Part shown: piece by piece, positions 24,590-32,806 of the stretch
How the letters are laid out: each line of letters opens with the position of its first letter
Numbering within the stretch: the stretch's first letter is position 1
Assembly (NCBI RefSeq): GCF_004014775.2
Contig: NZ_CP042808.1
Location: forward strand, 868,001-932,000
Direction of reading: 5' to 3'
DNA length: 64,000 nt
Source: Acetobacter oryzoeni
GTDB taxonomy: Bacteria > Pseudomonadota > Alphaproteobacteria > Acetobacterales > Acetobacteraceae
Translations under genes and position numbers: made by a program
Notes under the pieces: generated by a model
Databases searched by the model: none
What the model was told of the DNA's origin: nothing
What the model saw: only the letters and a program-made list of their open reading frames with translations

Positions 24590-25254
24590 ATATTATTTTT
24601 CTGGGCCCTCCCGGCGCGGGAAAAGGTACGCAGTCCAAACTTCTTGAAGAGCGGTATGGGCTGATTCAGATTTCTACGGGCGATATGCTGCGCGCAGAAG
24701 TGGCCAAGGGATCTGAAACAGGGAAGCAGGCAAAAGCTTTGATGGATGCCGGGAAACTGGTGCCGGATGAGCTGATTATTGCAATGCTGAAAAGCCGGAT
24801 TGCGCAGGCAGACTGCCAGAATGGTTTTATTCTGGATGGTTTCCCGCGTACCTTGGCGCAGGCTGAAGAGCTGGACAGCATGCTATCTTCTGATGGGAAG
24901 AAGATCGATATCGTTCTTTTCCTGGATGTGGATGAAGAAATTCTGGCAGATCGGATTTCCGGTCGCTTTACTTGTGGTAACTGCGGCAAGACGTACAACG
25001 AGGTCTCTAACCCACCGAAGGTGGAAGGGGTCTGTGATTCTTGCGGCAGCCATGAGTTCAAGCGCCGGGCGGACGATAAGCGGGAAACCGTTGTTGAACG
25101 GCTGAAAGAGTACCGGAAACTCACGGCTCCGATTCTGCCGTTTTATGAAAAAACCGGACGGCTGCACAAAATTAACGGCATGCTGTCGGCCTCTGAAGTG
25201 ACAGGCGAAATCGAAGATGCGCTTGCCAGCGAGGGGCTGATCACGAAAAAGTGA
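24586..25254 (+). CDS. adk: adenylate kinase
   Basis: The 222-residue enzyme interconverts ATP and AMP with two ADP. The P-loop GPPGAGKGTQ is at residues 7-16, with GFPRT at about 85-89. The long LID domain has four cysteines (near residues 129, 132, 150 and 153) in two CxxC pairs, the zinc-binding form. It overlaps secY by four bases, a common pairing. rpsM follows after 113 bases with its own likely promoter. Confidence 0.98.
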   Translation: MNIIFLGPPGAGKGTQSKLLEERYGLIQISTGDMLRAEVAKGSETGKQAKALMDAGKLVPDELIIAMLKSRIAQADCQNGFILDGFPRTLAQAEELDSMLSSDGKKIDIVLFLDVDEEILADRISGRFTCGNCGKTYNEVSNPPKVEGVCDSCGSHEFKRRADDKRETVVERLKEYRKLTAPILPFYEKTGRLHKINGMLSASEVTGEIEDALASEGLITKK

Positions 25255-25264
25255 TCCGTTTTCG

Positions 25265-25301
25265 TTGACTTGTGGCGGTGGCCGGTATATTTCGCGGCCA
25301 C
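25265..25301 (+). promoter_or_regulatory. likely rpsM promoter with palindrome over the -10 region
   Basis: TTGACT (25265-25270) is followed by TATATTTC (25286-25293), with 15-17 bases between depending on the -10 register. GTGGCCG (25278-25284) and CGGCCAC (25295-25301) form a perfect seven-base inverted repeat around the -10 region. This suggests a separate start for the rpsM-rpsK-rpoA-rplQ unit, and the palindrome could be an operator or an RNA hairpin. Confidence 0.55.
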
Positions 25302-25367
25302 CAAGTGAAATCTGCCCCAAGGGCTATGAGCGTTCGTGGTTAAGGCGGGCGAACAGGAGTATAAGGC

Positions 25368-25745
25368 GTGGCACGTATTGCCGGCGTGAATGTCCCGACC
25401 AACAAACGGGTTGTTATCGGGCTTCAGTATATTTACGGGATTGGCGCAACTAAGGCTGCTGAAATCTGCAAGGCTCTGGAAATTCCGGAAGCAAAGCGGG
25501 TTAACGAGCTGAGCGATGACGAAATCCTGAAGGTGCGTGAACTGATCGACAGCAAGTATCGCGTTGAAGGCGATCTGCGTCGTGAAATCGCAATGAACAT
25601 CAAGCGTCTGATGGATCTGGGCTGCTACCGCGGTCTGCGTCATCGTCGCGGTCTGCCTGTGCACGGTCAGCGCACACACACCAATGCCCGCACGCGCAAG
25701 GGCAAGGCTGTGGCGATTGCAGGCAAGAAAAAAGCAACGCGCTAA
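25368..25745 (+). CDS. rpsM: 30S ribosomal protein S13
   Basis: The 125-residue head protein starts at a GTG codon behind ACAGGAG and reads [20 protein letters not shown], the standard N-terminus. The C-terminal signature [20 protein letters not shown] is present. S13 contacts the P-site tRNA and bridges the subunits. It begins the alpha operon segment and is followed by rpsK after 66 bases. Confidence 0.97.
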   Translation: MARIAGVNVPTNKRVVIGLQYIYGIGATKAAEICKALEIPEAKRVNELSDDEILKVRELIDSKYRVEGDLRREIAMNIKRLMDLGCYRGLRHRRGLPVHGQRTHTNARTRKGKAVAIAGKKKATR

Positions 25746-25811
25746 TCCAACTGGTTAGGATGTCTAACCCTGCTACGGCAGGCTCTGGGCAGGGACTGAG
25801 GTAGAAAAGAC

Positions 25812-26204
25812 ATGGCGAAAGCCGCAACTCCGCGTATTCGCAAAAAAGAGCGTAAGAACATTATTTCTGGCGTGGCGCATGTGCTCTCCACGTTCAACAA
25901 CACCATGATCACCATCTCTGATGCACAGGGGAATGCCATTTCCTGGTCTTCCGCTGGCGCACAGGGTTTTAAGGGGTCTCGGAAATCTACGCCTTATGCG
26001 GCGCAGGTTGCGGCGGAAGACGCTGGTCGCAAGGCTCGCGAACATGGTATGGAAACTCTGGAAATCGAAGTTTCCGGTCCTGGGTCAGGGCGTGAAAGCG
26101 CACTGCGTGCTTTGCAGGCTGTTGGTTTCACCATCACCTCCATCCGCGATATGACGCCGGTTCCGCACAATGGCTGCCGCCCGCGTAAGCGTCGCCGCGT
26201 CTAA
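25812..26204 (+). CDS. rpsK: 30S ribosomal protein S11
   Basis: The 130-residue platform protein has the conserved [20 protein letters not shown] and ends [15 protein letters not shown]. It helps select the correct tRNA in the P site. Length matches the family (129). In enterobacteria rpsD comes next; here a 109-base spacer with two stem-loops leads straight to rpoA, the usual alphaproteobacterial layout. Confidence 0.98.
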   Translation: MAKAATPRIRKKERKNIISGVAHVLSTFNNTMITISDAQGNAISWSSAGAQGFKGSRKSTPYAAQVAAEDAGRKAREHGMETLEIEVSGPGSGRESALRALQAVGFTITSIRDMTPVPHNGCRPRKRRRV

Positions 26205-26214
26205 GTCCTGAGCA

Positions 26215-26281
26215 GGAAGGCAGCTTATCAATTAGGCTGTCTTCCGGTTGTTGTGTCCACTTCAGAGAAATCGCTGCGATT
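26215..26281 (+). promoter_or_regulatory. stem-loops in the rpsK-rpoA spacer
   Basis: GGAAGGCAGC (26215-26224) pairs with GCTGTCTTCC (26236-26245), ten base pairs with one G-U, and a T/G-rich stretch follows. A 13-base palindrome, AATCGCTGCGATT, lies at 26269-26281. They may attenuate or process the transcript before rpoA. No promoter is evident. Confidence 0.4.
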
Positions 26282-26313
26282 GCAGTGGTTTTTCGTATTG
26301 AAAGGCCGGTACC

Positions 26314-27333
26314 TTGGTCCTTCAGAAAAACTGGCAATCTCTGATCAAGCCTGAAAAGCTTGAGGTCGAATCCGGTGTGGAGCCAGCACGCATCGCAACC
26401 GTGGTTGCAGAACCTCTGGAACGCGGGTTCGGGATGACACTGGGGAATGCGCTGCGGCGTGTTCTGCTGTCCTCGCTTCAGGGTGCGGCTGTTACTGCTG
26501 TGCAGATTGACGGCGTGCTGCATGAGTTCTCGTCTGTTGCAGGCGTTCGGGAAGATGTCACGGACATCGTGCTGAACATCAAGCAGCTGGCACTGCGTAT
26601 GCATGGCGAAGGGCCAAAGCGTATGATGCTGACGGCCACAGGCCCCGGCGAAGTGCGTGCCCGTCAGATCCAGACCGGCCATGATATCGAGATCATGAAC
26701 CCCGATCTCGTTATCTGCACGCTGGATGATGGCGTTAAGCTGGGCATGGAATTTATTGTTAACATGGGTAAAGGCTATGTGCCTGCCGCGGCTAACCGCC
26801 CGGAAGATGCACCAATTGGCCTGATTCCGGTGGATGCAATTTATTCCCCCGTAAAGCGCGTGTCTTATAAAGTTGAGCCTACCCGCGTTGGGCAGGTGAC
26901 CGACTATGATAAGCTGCTGCTGACGGTTGAAACCAATGGCGCTGTAACGCCTGAAGATGCTGTGGCTCTGGCCGCACGCATTCTGCAGGATCAGCTCCAG
27001 CTGTTCATCAACTTTGATGAACCGCGCCCTGTGCAGGCTGAAGAGCCTGAAGATGATCTGCCGTTCAACCGTAATCTGCTGCGTAAGGTGGATGAGCTTG
27101 AACTGTCTGTTCGTAGTGCAAACTGCCTGAAGAACGACAACATCATCTACATTGGGGATCTGGTGCAGAAGAGCGAGCAGGAAATGCTCCGTACTCCGAA
27201 CTTTGGCCGGAAATCCCTGAACGAAATCAAGGAAGTTCTCACCTCTATGGGGCTGTCCTTGGGTATGAATGTGCCGGCTTGGCCGCCGGAAAATATTGAA
27301 GAGCTGGCAAAGCGGCTTGATGAGCCGTTTTGA
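26314..27333 (+). CDS. rpoA: DNA-directed RNA polymerase subunit alpha
   Basis: The 339-residue subunit begins at TTG (GAAAGGCCGG upstream) with [20 protein letters not shown]. The N-terminal domain that nucleates polymerase assembly has [20 protein letters not shown]. The C-terminal domain for DNA and activator contact contains [13 protein letters not shown], with the arginine that binds UP elements. Length is typical for alphaproteobacteria. rplQ follows after 34 bases. Confidence 0.98.
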   Translation: MVLQKNWQSLIKPEKLEVESGVEPARIATVVAEPLERGFGMTLGNALRRVLLSSLQGAAVTAVQIDGVLHEFSSVAGVREDVTDIVLNIKQLALRMHGEGPKRMMLTATGPGEVRARQIQTGHDIEIMNPDLVICTLDDGVKLGMEFIVNMGKGYVPAAANRPEDAPIGLIPVDAIYSPVKRVSYKVEPTRVGQVTDYDKLLLTVETNGAVTPEDAVALAARILQDQLQLFINFDEPRPVQAEEPEDDLPFNRNLLRKVDELELSVRSANCLKNDNIIYIGDLVQKSEQEMLRTPNFGRKSLNEIKEVLTSMGLSLGMNVPAWPPENIEELAKRLDEPF

Positions 27334-27367
27334 TCTGACTTTTCACACAGTACGTAGGAACTAAACT

Positions 27368-27793
27368 ATGCGTCACGGGATTGCCGGCAGAAAGCTCGGC
27401 GTTACTTCTTCTCACCGCGCAGCCATGTTTCGCAATATGGCTGTTGCACTGATCAAACACGAACAGATCACCACCACGCTGCCTAAAGCAAAGGAACTGC
27501 GTCCGGTTGTTGAAAAGCTGATTACGCTGGGCAAGCGGGGCGACCTGCATGCACGTCGTCAGGCTTTTGCCATGCTGCGTGATGATGTGATCGTGAAAAA
27601 GCTGTTTGCTGCTATTGCAGAACGCTACAAGGCTCGTAACGGCGGTTATACGCGCGTTCTGCGTGCTGGCGTGCGTTATGGCGATGCCGCACCCATGGCT
27701 GTTATCGAACTGGTTGATCGCGATGTTTCTGCCAAAGGGCAGGACAGCGGCCCGCGTCCGGAAGCAGAAGAAAAGCAGGATCTGGCTGCATAA
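27368..27793 (+). CDS. rplQ: 50S ribosomal protein L17
   Basis: The 141-residue protein begins [20 protein letters not shown], and its core [20 protein letters not shown] is conserved. A Glu/Lys-rich C-terminal tail of about 15 residues extends beyond the E. coli length of 127. It is the last gene of the ribosomal block and is followed by a strong terminator. Confidence 0.98.
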   Translation: MRHGIAGRKLGVTSSHRAAMFRNMAVALIKHEQITTTLPKAKELRPVVEKLITLGKRGDLHARRQAFAMLRDDVIVKKLFAAIAERYKARNGGYTRVLRAGVRYGDAAPMAVIELVDRDVSAKGQDSGPRPEAEEKQDLAA

Positions 27794-27813
27794 GCCACCC
27801 ATCCGGTTTTTAG

Positions 27814-27850
27814 AAAAAAGGCTGGCCCAGAAATGGGCTGGCCTTTTTTT
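27814..27850 (+). terminator. intrinsic terminator after rplQ
   Basis: The 16-base arm 27814-27829 pairs throughout with 27834-27849 around a GAAA loop (two G-U pairs), and ends in seven Ts. It closes the ribosomal protein block 20 bases after the rplQ stop. Confidence 0.92.
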
Positions 27851-27924
27851 ATGCGTTTATGGCACCGCTAGTGATGCGATTTTATATCGTGGAATTGCTT
27901 GGAAAATTTACACCATTTCTACTT

Positions 27925-27960
27925 GCTATATTGACAATATAGCCGTGTAGCACGTTAGTA
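27925..27960 (+). promoter_or_regulatory. palindromic operator overlapping the promoter of the ABC importer operon
   Basis: GCTATATTG (27925-27933) and CAATATAGC (27935-27943) form a perfect inverted repeat around a central A. The perfect -35 hexamer TTGACA (27931-27936) lies inside it. A plausible -10, TTAGTA (27955-27960), follows at 18 bases. A protein bound to the palindrome would block or change polymerase access. The regulator is not encoded nearby and is unknown. Confidence 0.6.
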
Positions 27961-27998
27961 ATTGCAAAATGAACGGCGCAAACAAACACGGTGGCATT

Positions 27999-29030
27999 AT
28001 GAGGCGAGTTTTTCTGCGGATTATGCTGGTGATCAGCCTGCTTTTTGTAGGGCTGACACAGCAGGCACGGGCCGGAACCCCGGTGCGTATTGGGTATATT
28101 CCTGTTCTGGGCTCATCCGCCCTGTTTGTTCTGGATGGTGAAGGCTGGGCCAAGCAGGCCGGGTTGGACTTGCAGCTTGTGCGCTTTGGCTCTGGCCCGC
28201 AGGCTATTCAGGCTTTGGTATCCGGGCGGATTGATGCCTACGTGGCGGGTGTGCTGCCGTTGTTGCAGGCACGTGCACATGGCGTGGATGTTAAGGTTGT
28301 AGCTTCCGGTTCGGTTGAGGAACTGGAGCTGGTGGCGCGTGGTCCATTGGCGCAAATGGTGCCAGAGGGACAGGAAGGCGGTCTGTCTGCTCAGGTCATT
28401 AAGGATGGCTTTGCCAAGTTCAAGCAGGAACAGGGCCATCTGCCACGAGTTGCAGCACAGCCAGCTGGTTCTGTGCCGGATATCATGCTGCGTTATTGGC
28501 TGCAAAAACGCCTCGATATTGCGCAGCCGGCCTCTGTTATCAACATTGCCGGTGTAGATATTGATGCCGCACAGCAGGCTTTTCTGGCTGGCGCGGTGGA
28601 TGCCGCTGTATTGCGCGAACCTTCTTTAACCGTTGTTAAAACCCGCATTCCAGATGCACGTATTCTGGCTACTGGGCATGATATGTTGCCAGATCAGCCG
28701 GGTTCCGTGCTGGCTATTGTCAAACCAACAGAAGTGCCTTGGGCAAAAACGCTGACAGGCCTGTTTGTTAAAGCCAACACTCTGGTGGCCCAGCACCCGG
28801 ATGAAGCTGCTCCTTTTGTGCGCACGGCACTGGGTGGCGGTATGCTGAAGGAAGAAGTGTTGCAAAAAGCTCTTGCGCGCTCTGCCCAGCATTTTGTGAG
28901 CGATCCTGCGCGTATTGTAGAAGGCGTGCGCCAGTTGCAGGATTTTGAGGTTGAGCAGGGGCTTTTGCGCAAAGCCGAGCCAGTGGATGGCCTGTTTGAT
29001 CTGGAGATGTGGAAGCAGAGCCAGCAGTGA
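27999..29030 (+). CDS. ABC transporter substrate-binding protein (nitrate/sulfonate/taurine type)
   Basis: The 343-residue product has a Sec signal peptide, RRVFLRIMLVISLLFVGL with cleavage likely after QQARA. A periplasmic-binding domain follows: RIGYIPVLGSSALFVLDGEG, then FGSGPQAIQALVSGRIDAYV, the pattern of SsuA/TauA/NMT1 proteins. I chose the ATG at 27999 over one at 27969 because it gives a clean signal peptide and lies downstream of the likely promoter. The substrate is not known, and no ssuD or tauD gene is adjacent. The stop overlaps the permease start (GTGA). Confidence 0.85.
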   Translation: MRRVFLRIMLVISLLFVGLTQQARAGTPVRIGYIPVLGSSALFVLDGEGWAKQAGLDLQLVRFGSGPQAIQALVSGRIDAYVAGVLPLLQARAHGVDVKVVASGSVEELELVARGPLAQMVPEGQEGGLSAQVIKDGFAKFKQEQGHLPRVAAQPAGSVPDIMLRYWLQKRLDIAQPASVINIAGVDIDAAQQAFLAGAVDAAVLREPSLTVVKTRIPDARILATGHDMLPDQPGSVLAIVKPTEVPWAKTLTGLFVKANTLVAQHPDEAAPFVRTALGGGMLKEEVLQKALARSAQHFVSDPARIVEGVRQLQDFEVEQGLLRKAEPVDGLFDLEMWKQSQQ

Positions 29031-29791
29031 GGGATAAAGTTTCGTTTTCAACAAAATGGGCGTTAGGTCTTACCGGGCTTATCGTCTTTTTTGGAGGATG
29101 GGAGGCAGCAGTCCGCACAGGGTTGCTGCCTTCTGGTATGGTGCCTGCTCCCAGTTCACTTGGGCCAGCCTGGCTGGATGAAGTGCGCGGGGGTTTTTGG
29201 CAGCAGGCCATTCTGGATAGTCTGCATCATTATCTGTTGGGCCTGCTTATTGGTTCTGTGCTGGGGGCTGGGTTAGGCATTCTGTGCGGCATGGTGGCCG
29301 TTGTAGATGGCTTGCTGGAGGGCATAGTGCGGCTTCTGCGGCCTGTGCCCGGCTTGGCGTGGGTGCCTTTTGCCATTTTGTGGTTTGGTCTGAACACATC
29401 TGGCGCCACTTTTGTTATCGCCATTTCAGTTTTCTGGATCAACTTTTACGCAGCGCATAGCGCCGTGCGCGGGGTGGACCCAGAGCTGTATGAACTGGCA
29501 GCCGCTTTTGGGCATGGCAGCTTTTTCGGCCGTTTATTCAAAGTGGTGCTGCCTGCGGCTTCTCCCGGCCTAATGTCTGGCTTACGCACAGGCTTGGGGC
29601 AGGGCTGGATGTCTGTTGTGGCGGCAGAGCTGTTTGGTGTGCCGGGTATTGGCGCGCGGATGATGCAGGCTTCCAGCTTGCTGGCAACCGATGTTGTGGT
29701 TGTTTACATGCTCACCATGGCGCTGCTTTATGCGGTAACTGATTTCCTGTTCGGGTTTGTAAGAAAGCGCGTGCTGAGGTGGCAACCATGA
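29027..29791 (+). CDS. ABC transporter permease (SsuC/TauC-like)
   Basis: The 254-residue inner-membrane protein has about six hydrophobic segments. The EAA-type loop that docks the ATPase is seen in ELAAAFGHGSFFGRLFKVVL. It is related to permeases of the nitrate/sulfonate/taurine importers. The GTG at 29027 is preferred because it overlaps the upstream stop as GTGA; a GTG at 29009 is also possible. The stop overlaps the ATPase start (ATGA), so the three genes are translationally coupled. Confidence 0.88.
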   Translation: MRDKVSFSTKWALGLTGLIVFFGGWEAAVRTGLLPSGMVPAPSSLGPAWLDEVRGGFWQQAILDSLHHYLLGLLIGSVLGAGLGILCGMVAVVDGLLEGIVRLLRPVPGLAWVPFAILWFGLNTSGATFVIAISVFWINFYAAHSAVRGVDPELYELAAAFGHGSFFGRLFKVVLPAASPGLMSGLRTGLGQGWMSVVAAELFGVPGIGARMMQASSLLATDVVVVYMLTMALLYAVTDFLFGFVRKRVLRWQP

Positions 29792-30597
29792 GCGAAAAAC
29801 ATAGTGTTGCCAGTTTGGAGAATGTTGGCCTTTCGCATGATGGTGGGGCCAATTTTGTACTGCGCAATGTGAGCCTGACATTGGAGCAGGGGGAGTTTGT
29901 TGCGCTTTTAGGCCCATCTGGCGTGGGCAAATCCACACTGTTGCGCGTGTTTATGGGGCTCATGCAGCCTACAGAAGGCATAGTAGGTGGTTCGGCCTGC
30001 ACAACGGATGCAGAGGAAACAGGCACCAAGCGGCGCAGGCGTGCCTTGGTGTTTCAGGATGCACGGCTGATGCCGTGGCGCTCTGTGCTGAAAAATGTAG
30101 AGTTCGGGCTGGAAGGCTTGGGCCTAACGCGTGAAGAAAAGCGCACACGCGCCATGGATGCTCTCAAGCTGGTGGGGCTGGAAGATGCCGCAGACCGGTG
30201 GCCCCGCCGTATGTCTGGCGGCCAGCGCCAGCGTGTGGGGGTTGCACGTGCGTTTACGGTCAACCCTGATCTGCTGTTGATGGATGAGCCCTTTGGCGCG
30301 CTGGACCCTATTACACGCAGCAGCTTGCAAGAAGAACTCCAGCGTATCTGGCAGCAAACACATAAAACCGTGCTGTTTGTTACGCATGATATTGAGGAAG
30401 CCTTGCGCCTTGCCACACGTGTGGTGGTGTTGGCAGGTGGCCCACCAGCGGGCATTACGGGTGAAATTGCCATTACGATGGATGAACGAAACCCCGAAAG
30501 CACGGTTTTTAGAACCTATGCCGCCCGTTTGCGGGCCATGATTGCAGGGGAAAAAGACCCCGGTGGCGCTCCGTACTGGCGTTCTGCTGAAATTTAG
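29788..30597 (+). CDS. ABC transporter ATP-binding protein (SsuB/TauB-like)
   Basis: The 269-residue ATPase has Walker A GPSGVGKST (about residues 42-50), the signature MSGGQRQRVGVARA, Walker B LLLMDEPFGALD and the H-loop VTHDIEEALRL. These mark an importer ATPase. GAGGTGG precedes the ATG at 29788, which overlaps the permease stop. It completes a compact three-gene importer for an anionic organic or sulfur/nitrogen compound; the substrate is unresolved. Confidence 0.9.
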   Translation: MSEKHSVASLENVGLSHDGGANFVLRNVSLTLEQGEFVALLGPSGVGKSTLLRVFMGLMQPTEGIVGGSACTTDAEETGTKRRRRALVFQDARLMPWRSVLKNVEFGLEGLGLTREEKRTRAMDALKLVGLEDAADRWPRRMSGGQRQRVGVARAFTVNPDLLLMDEPFGALDPITRSSLQEELQRIWQQTHKTVLFVTHDIEEALRLATRVVVLAGGPPAGITGEIAITMDERNPESTVFRTYAARLRAMIAGEKDPGGAPYWRSAEI

Positions 30598-30622
30598 TTG
30601 AAAAGCATATAAATAAACACAA

Positions 30623-30648
30623 CACGGCATCCTTTACGGGGTGTCGTG
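30623..30648 (+). promoter_or_regulatory. stem-loop after the ABC importer operon
   Basis: CACGGCATCC (30623-30632) pairs with GGGTGTCGTG-type bases (30639-30648), ten pairs with two G-U, around TTTACG. No T-run follows, so it is an uncertain terminator or a 3'-end stabiliser, 25 bases after the ATPase stop and 33 before the next ATG. Confidence 0.35.
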
Positions 30649-30680
30649 CGTTCACATGCAACAAAACGGGGAGACATCGC

Positions 30681-30914
30681 ATGAGCGATGACAACACAAA
30701 GGATTACGCGCTGGAAGAAGGTATTGGCCGTGTTCAGGATGGTGCGGAAGGCTTGTTCAGCCAGCTCCCCAGTTATGATGAAATGAACCCGGGCAAGCGT
30801 TGCGCTGCAACAGAAGCAGTGAAAGATGTGGTGATTGACCGGCCATTCCTGGTCCTGCCGGTTGTGGGGATTTTCAGCTTTATTGTTGGCGGCCTGCTGC
30901 GTCGGCGACGCTGA
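30681..30914 (+). CDS. small tail-anchored membrane protein (ElaB/YqjD-like layout)
   Basis: The 77-residue protein has a charged soluble part (residues 1-50), a single hydrophobic segment LVLPVVGIFSFIVGGLL, and a final RRRR. That is the layout of ElaB/YqjD-type C-tail-anchored proteins, which in E. coli are stationary-phase proteins that can bind ribosomes. The family assignment is by layout, not by a firm sequence match. CGGGGAG gives a good ribosome binding site. A DUF1328 gene follows 64 bases later. Confidence 0.6.
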   Translation: MSDDNTKDYALEEGIGRVQDGAEGLFSQLPSYDEMNPGKRCAATEAVKDVVIDRPFLVLPVVGIFSFIVGGLLRRRR

Positions 30915-30978
30915 GGTTTTTTAATAGATGTCTTTCAGTCAGAAAAATTCTGCCTGAGAGTATAAAGGAGATGATTAC

Positions 30979-31155
30979 ATGCTGAAGCTGGCACTGTTTT
31001 TTCTGGTTATTTCCCTTATTGCAGGGCTGTTCGGTTTTGGCGGCATTTCCACTGCAGCTGCGGGAATGGCAAAAATCCTGTTCTTTATTGCAATTATTCT
31101 TTTTGTTGTTTTCCTGGTGGTGGCCTTGCTGGCTGGGCGCGCCATTACAAAATAA
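30979..31155 (+). CDS. DUF1328 small membrane protein (YtjA-like)
   Basis: The 58-residue protein is nearly all hydrophobic, with two membrane segments (about residues 3-20 and 34-52) and the family-typical [20 protein letters not shown] between them. This is the DUF1328/YtjA family, small inner-membrane proteins of unknown function that often sit beside stress genes. AAAGGAGATGATTAC is a strong ribosome binding site. The gene ends 26 bases before a strong terminator. Confidence 0.85.
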   Translation: MLKLALFFLVISLIAGLFGFGGISTAAAGMAKILFFIAIILFVVFLVVALLAGRAITK

Positions 31156-31180
31156 CCGCTCCTGAATAATCAGAGCATGA

Positions 31181-31214
31181 AAAAACCCCCGGTCTGGAAA
31201 GGCCGGGGGTTTTT
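31181..31214. terminator. bidirectional terminator between DUF1328 gene and efflux operon
   Basis: AAAAACCCCCGG (31181-31192) pairs perfectly with CCGGGGGTTTTT (31203-31214). A-run and T-run flank the stem, so it can stop transcription from both sides: the DUF1328 gene on + and the RND operon on -, whose last gene ends at 31241. Confidence 0.9.
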
Positions 31215-31240
31215 GTTTGTGCTGCAGAATGACGTAGACC

Positions 31241-32806
31241 CTAGTTTTTGTCCTTCTGAATAAACGAAGGCAGAAGCGGATTATCGGTTTGCATGGAATC
31301 TTTGCTGGGCAGGGAGGATGCATCCCACCCACCACCAAGCGCCTCAATGAGCGTCACGGAATCCAGAATACGGCTTTGCTGGATTTGCAGCGCCGTTTCC
31401 GCGTTGGAAAGGGCCGTTACTTCCGCCGTAATCACTGTGGTGTAAATCTGGGTGCCAGCCATGTACTGGTTGAAGGAAATCTGCACAGCCTTGTTGGCGG
31501 CTTCTACCGCAACAGCCTGCTGGTCGGCCTGGTCTGCCAGTACGCGCAGGTTGGCAAGCTGATCTTCCACCTGTTGCAGGGCGGTTAGCACTGTCTGGCG
31601 GTAGGCAGCTACGTAGTAATTATAATTGGTTTCGGCTTCACGCACGGCGGCAGTGCGTGCACCGCCTTCAAACAGGGTTTCCGTGGCGGAAGCCCCAAGC
31701 GCCCAAATACGGTTGGCCACCTGCACCAGTGCCCCCACTGGGTCACCACTGTAGGAGTAACTGGCTGTCAGTTTTACGTCCGGGTAAAAGGCGGCAAGGG
31801 CTGCGCCAATCTGGGCGTTATATTCTTCCATCCTGCGTTCTGCGGCAGAAACATCAGGCCGGCGTTGCAAAAGCTCGGAGGGCACAGCGACGGGAATGGC
31901 CGGAATATCCCGCGTAAGCGCACCATGTGGAATGGAAAGATCTGCCGGGGCCTTACCCATTAAAATGGCAATAGCGTGCTCATACCCAGCACGCGCGGCA
32001 TCTGTTGCTGTGGCTTGGGCGCGGGTTTGTTCAAGCTGCGTTTTGGCCTGCATCAGGGTGGTGGGGTCGGCCGTGCCAGCGTCGTACTGGTTTTTGGTAA
32101 TCTGGTAGGAGCGTTCGTAAAAATCTACGTTCTTTTGCAGCAGATCGTGCAGGCTGTCCTGATACCGCAGGTTGAAATAGGCGGTGGCCAACTGCGCCTG
32201 ATAGGAGAGCTTGGCATTGGCCAGATCCGCCGCAGAAGCCTGAGCCTCGGTTACCTGAGCCTGAATCTGGCGGCGGATAGCGCCCCACAAATCCAGATCC
32301 CACGATGCTGAAGCACCCATGGCATAGGTGTTTTCTGTGGTGTTGGAGGCAACGGAGGAGGTTGTATCTCCGTAATTGATAATCGTGCCCGATGAGCGTG
32401 ACCCACGGCCAGAGCTCTGCCGGTTGAAGGAGAGGGCACCGCTTAAGGTCGGATACAGTTGTGCCCGGATGGCGTTAATGGCGGCGCGGGCATTGCGGTA
32501 TCTGGCCTCATACTGCGCCACGTTCTGGTTGTTGATTTCAACCTGAGATTCAAGCTGGTTCAACAACGGATCATTATACAGCGTCCACCACGCACCTTTG
32601 GGAATGGCCGCCAAACTGGGCTGCGCGTAGTTCCAGCCGGGGGCAGGCCGCAACTCCTTGAACTTGGGAGAGATAATGGCCGCGGGCCGCTTGTAATTGG
32701 GGCCAACCATGCAACCCATCAGCACTAGTGGCGCCATAAGGCTGGCAGCACGGCGGGACAGTTTTTTGTGTTTGAGCATCATGCTGGAAAAAGAAGGCGA
32801 AACCAT
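31241..32806 (-). CDS. outer-membrane efflux lipoprotein (NodT/OprM family)
   Basis: The 521-residue channel protein has a lipoprotein signal with lipobox LMGC (near residue 32) followed by MVGPNYKRP, the hallmark of NodT/OprM-type factors. Two TolC-like repeats follow, with long coiled-coil helices rich in Ala and Gln. It forms the outer-membrane exit of the tripartite pump encoded just upstream. Its ATG overlaps the stop of the second RND gene by one base (TGATG), so the proteins are made together. Confidence 0.95.
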   Translation of the reverse strand: MVSPSFSSMMLKHKKLSRRAASLMAPLVLMGCMVGPNYKRPAAIISPKFKELRPAPGWNYAQPSLAAIPKGAWWTLYNDPLLNQLESQVEINNQNVAQYEARYRNARAAINAIRAQLYPTLSGALSFNRQSSGRGSRSSGTIINYGDTTSSVASNTTENTYAMGASASWDLDLWGAIRRQIQAQVTEAQASAADLANAKLSYQAQLATAYFNLRYQDSLHDLLQKNVDFYERSYQITKNQYDAGTADPTTLMQAKTQLEQTRAQATATDAARAGYEHAIAILMGKAPADLSIPHGALTRDIPAIPVAVPSELLQRRPDVSAAERRMEEYNAQIGAALAAFYPDVKLTASYSYSGDPVGALVQVANRIWALGASATETLFEGGARTAAVREAETNYNYYVAAYRQTVLTALQQVEDQLANLRVLADQADQQAVAVEAANKAVQISFNQYMAGTQIYTTVITAEVTALSNAETALQIQQSRILDSVTLIEALGGGWDASSLPSKDSMQTDNPLLPSFIQKDKN

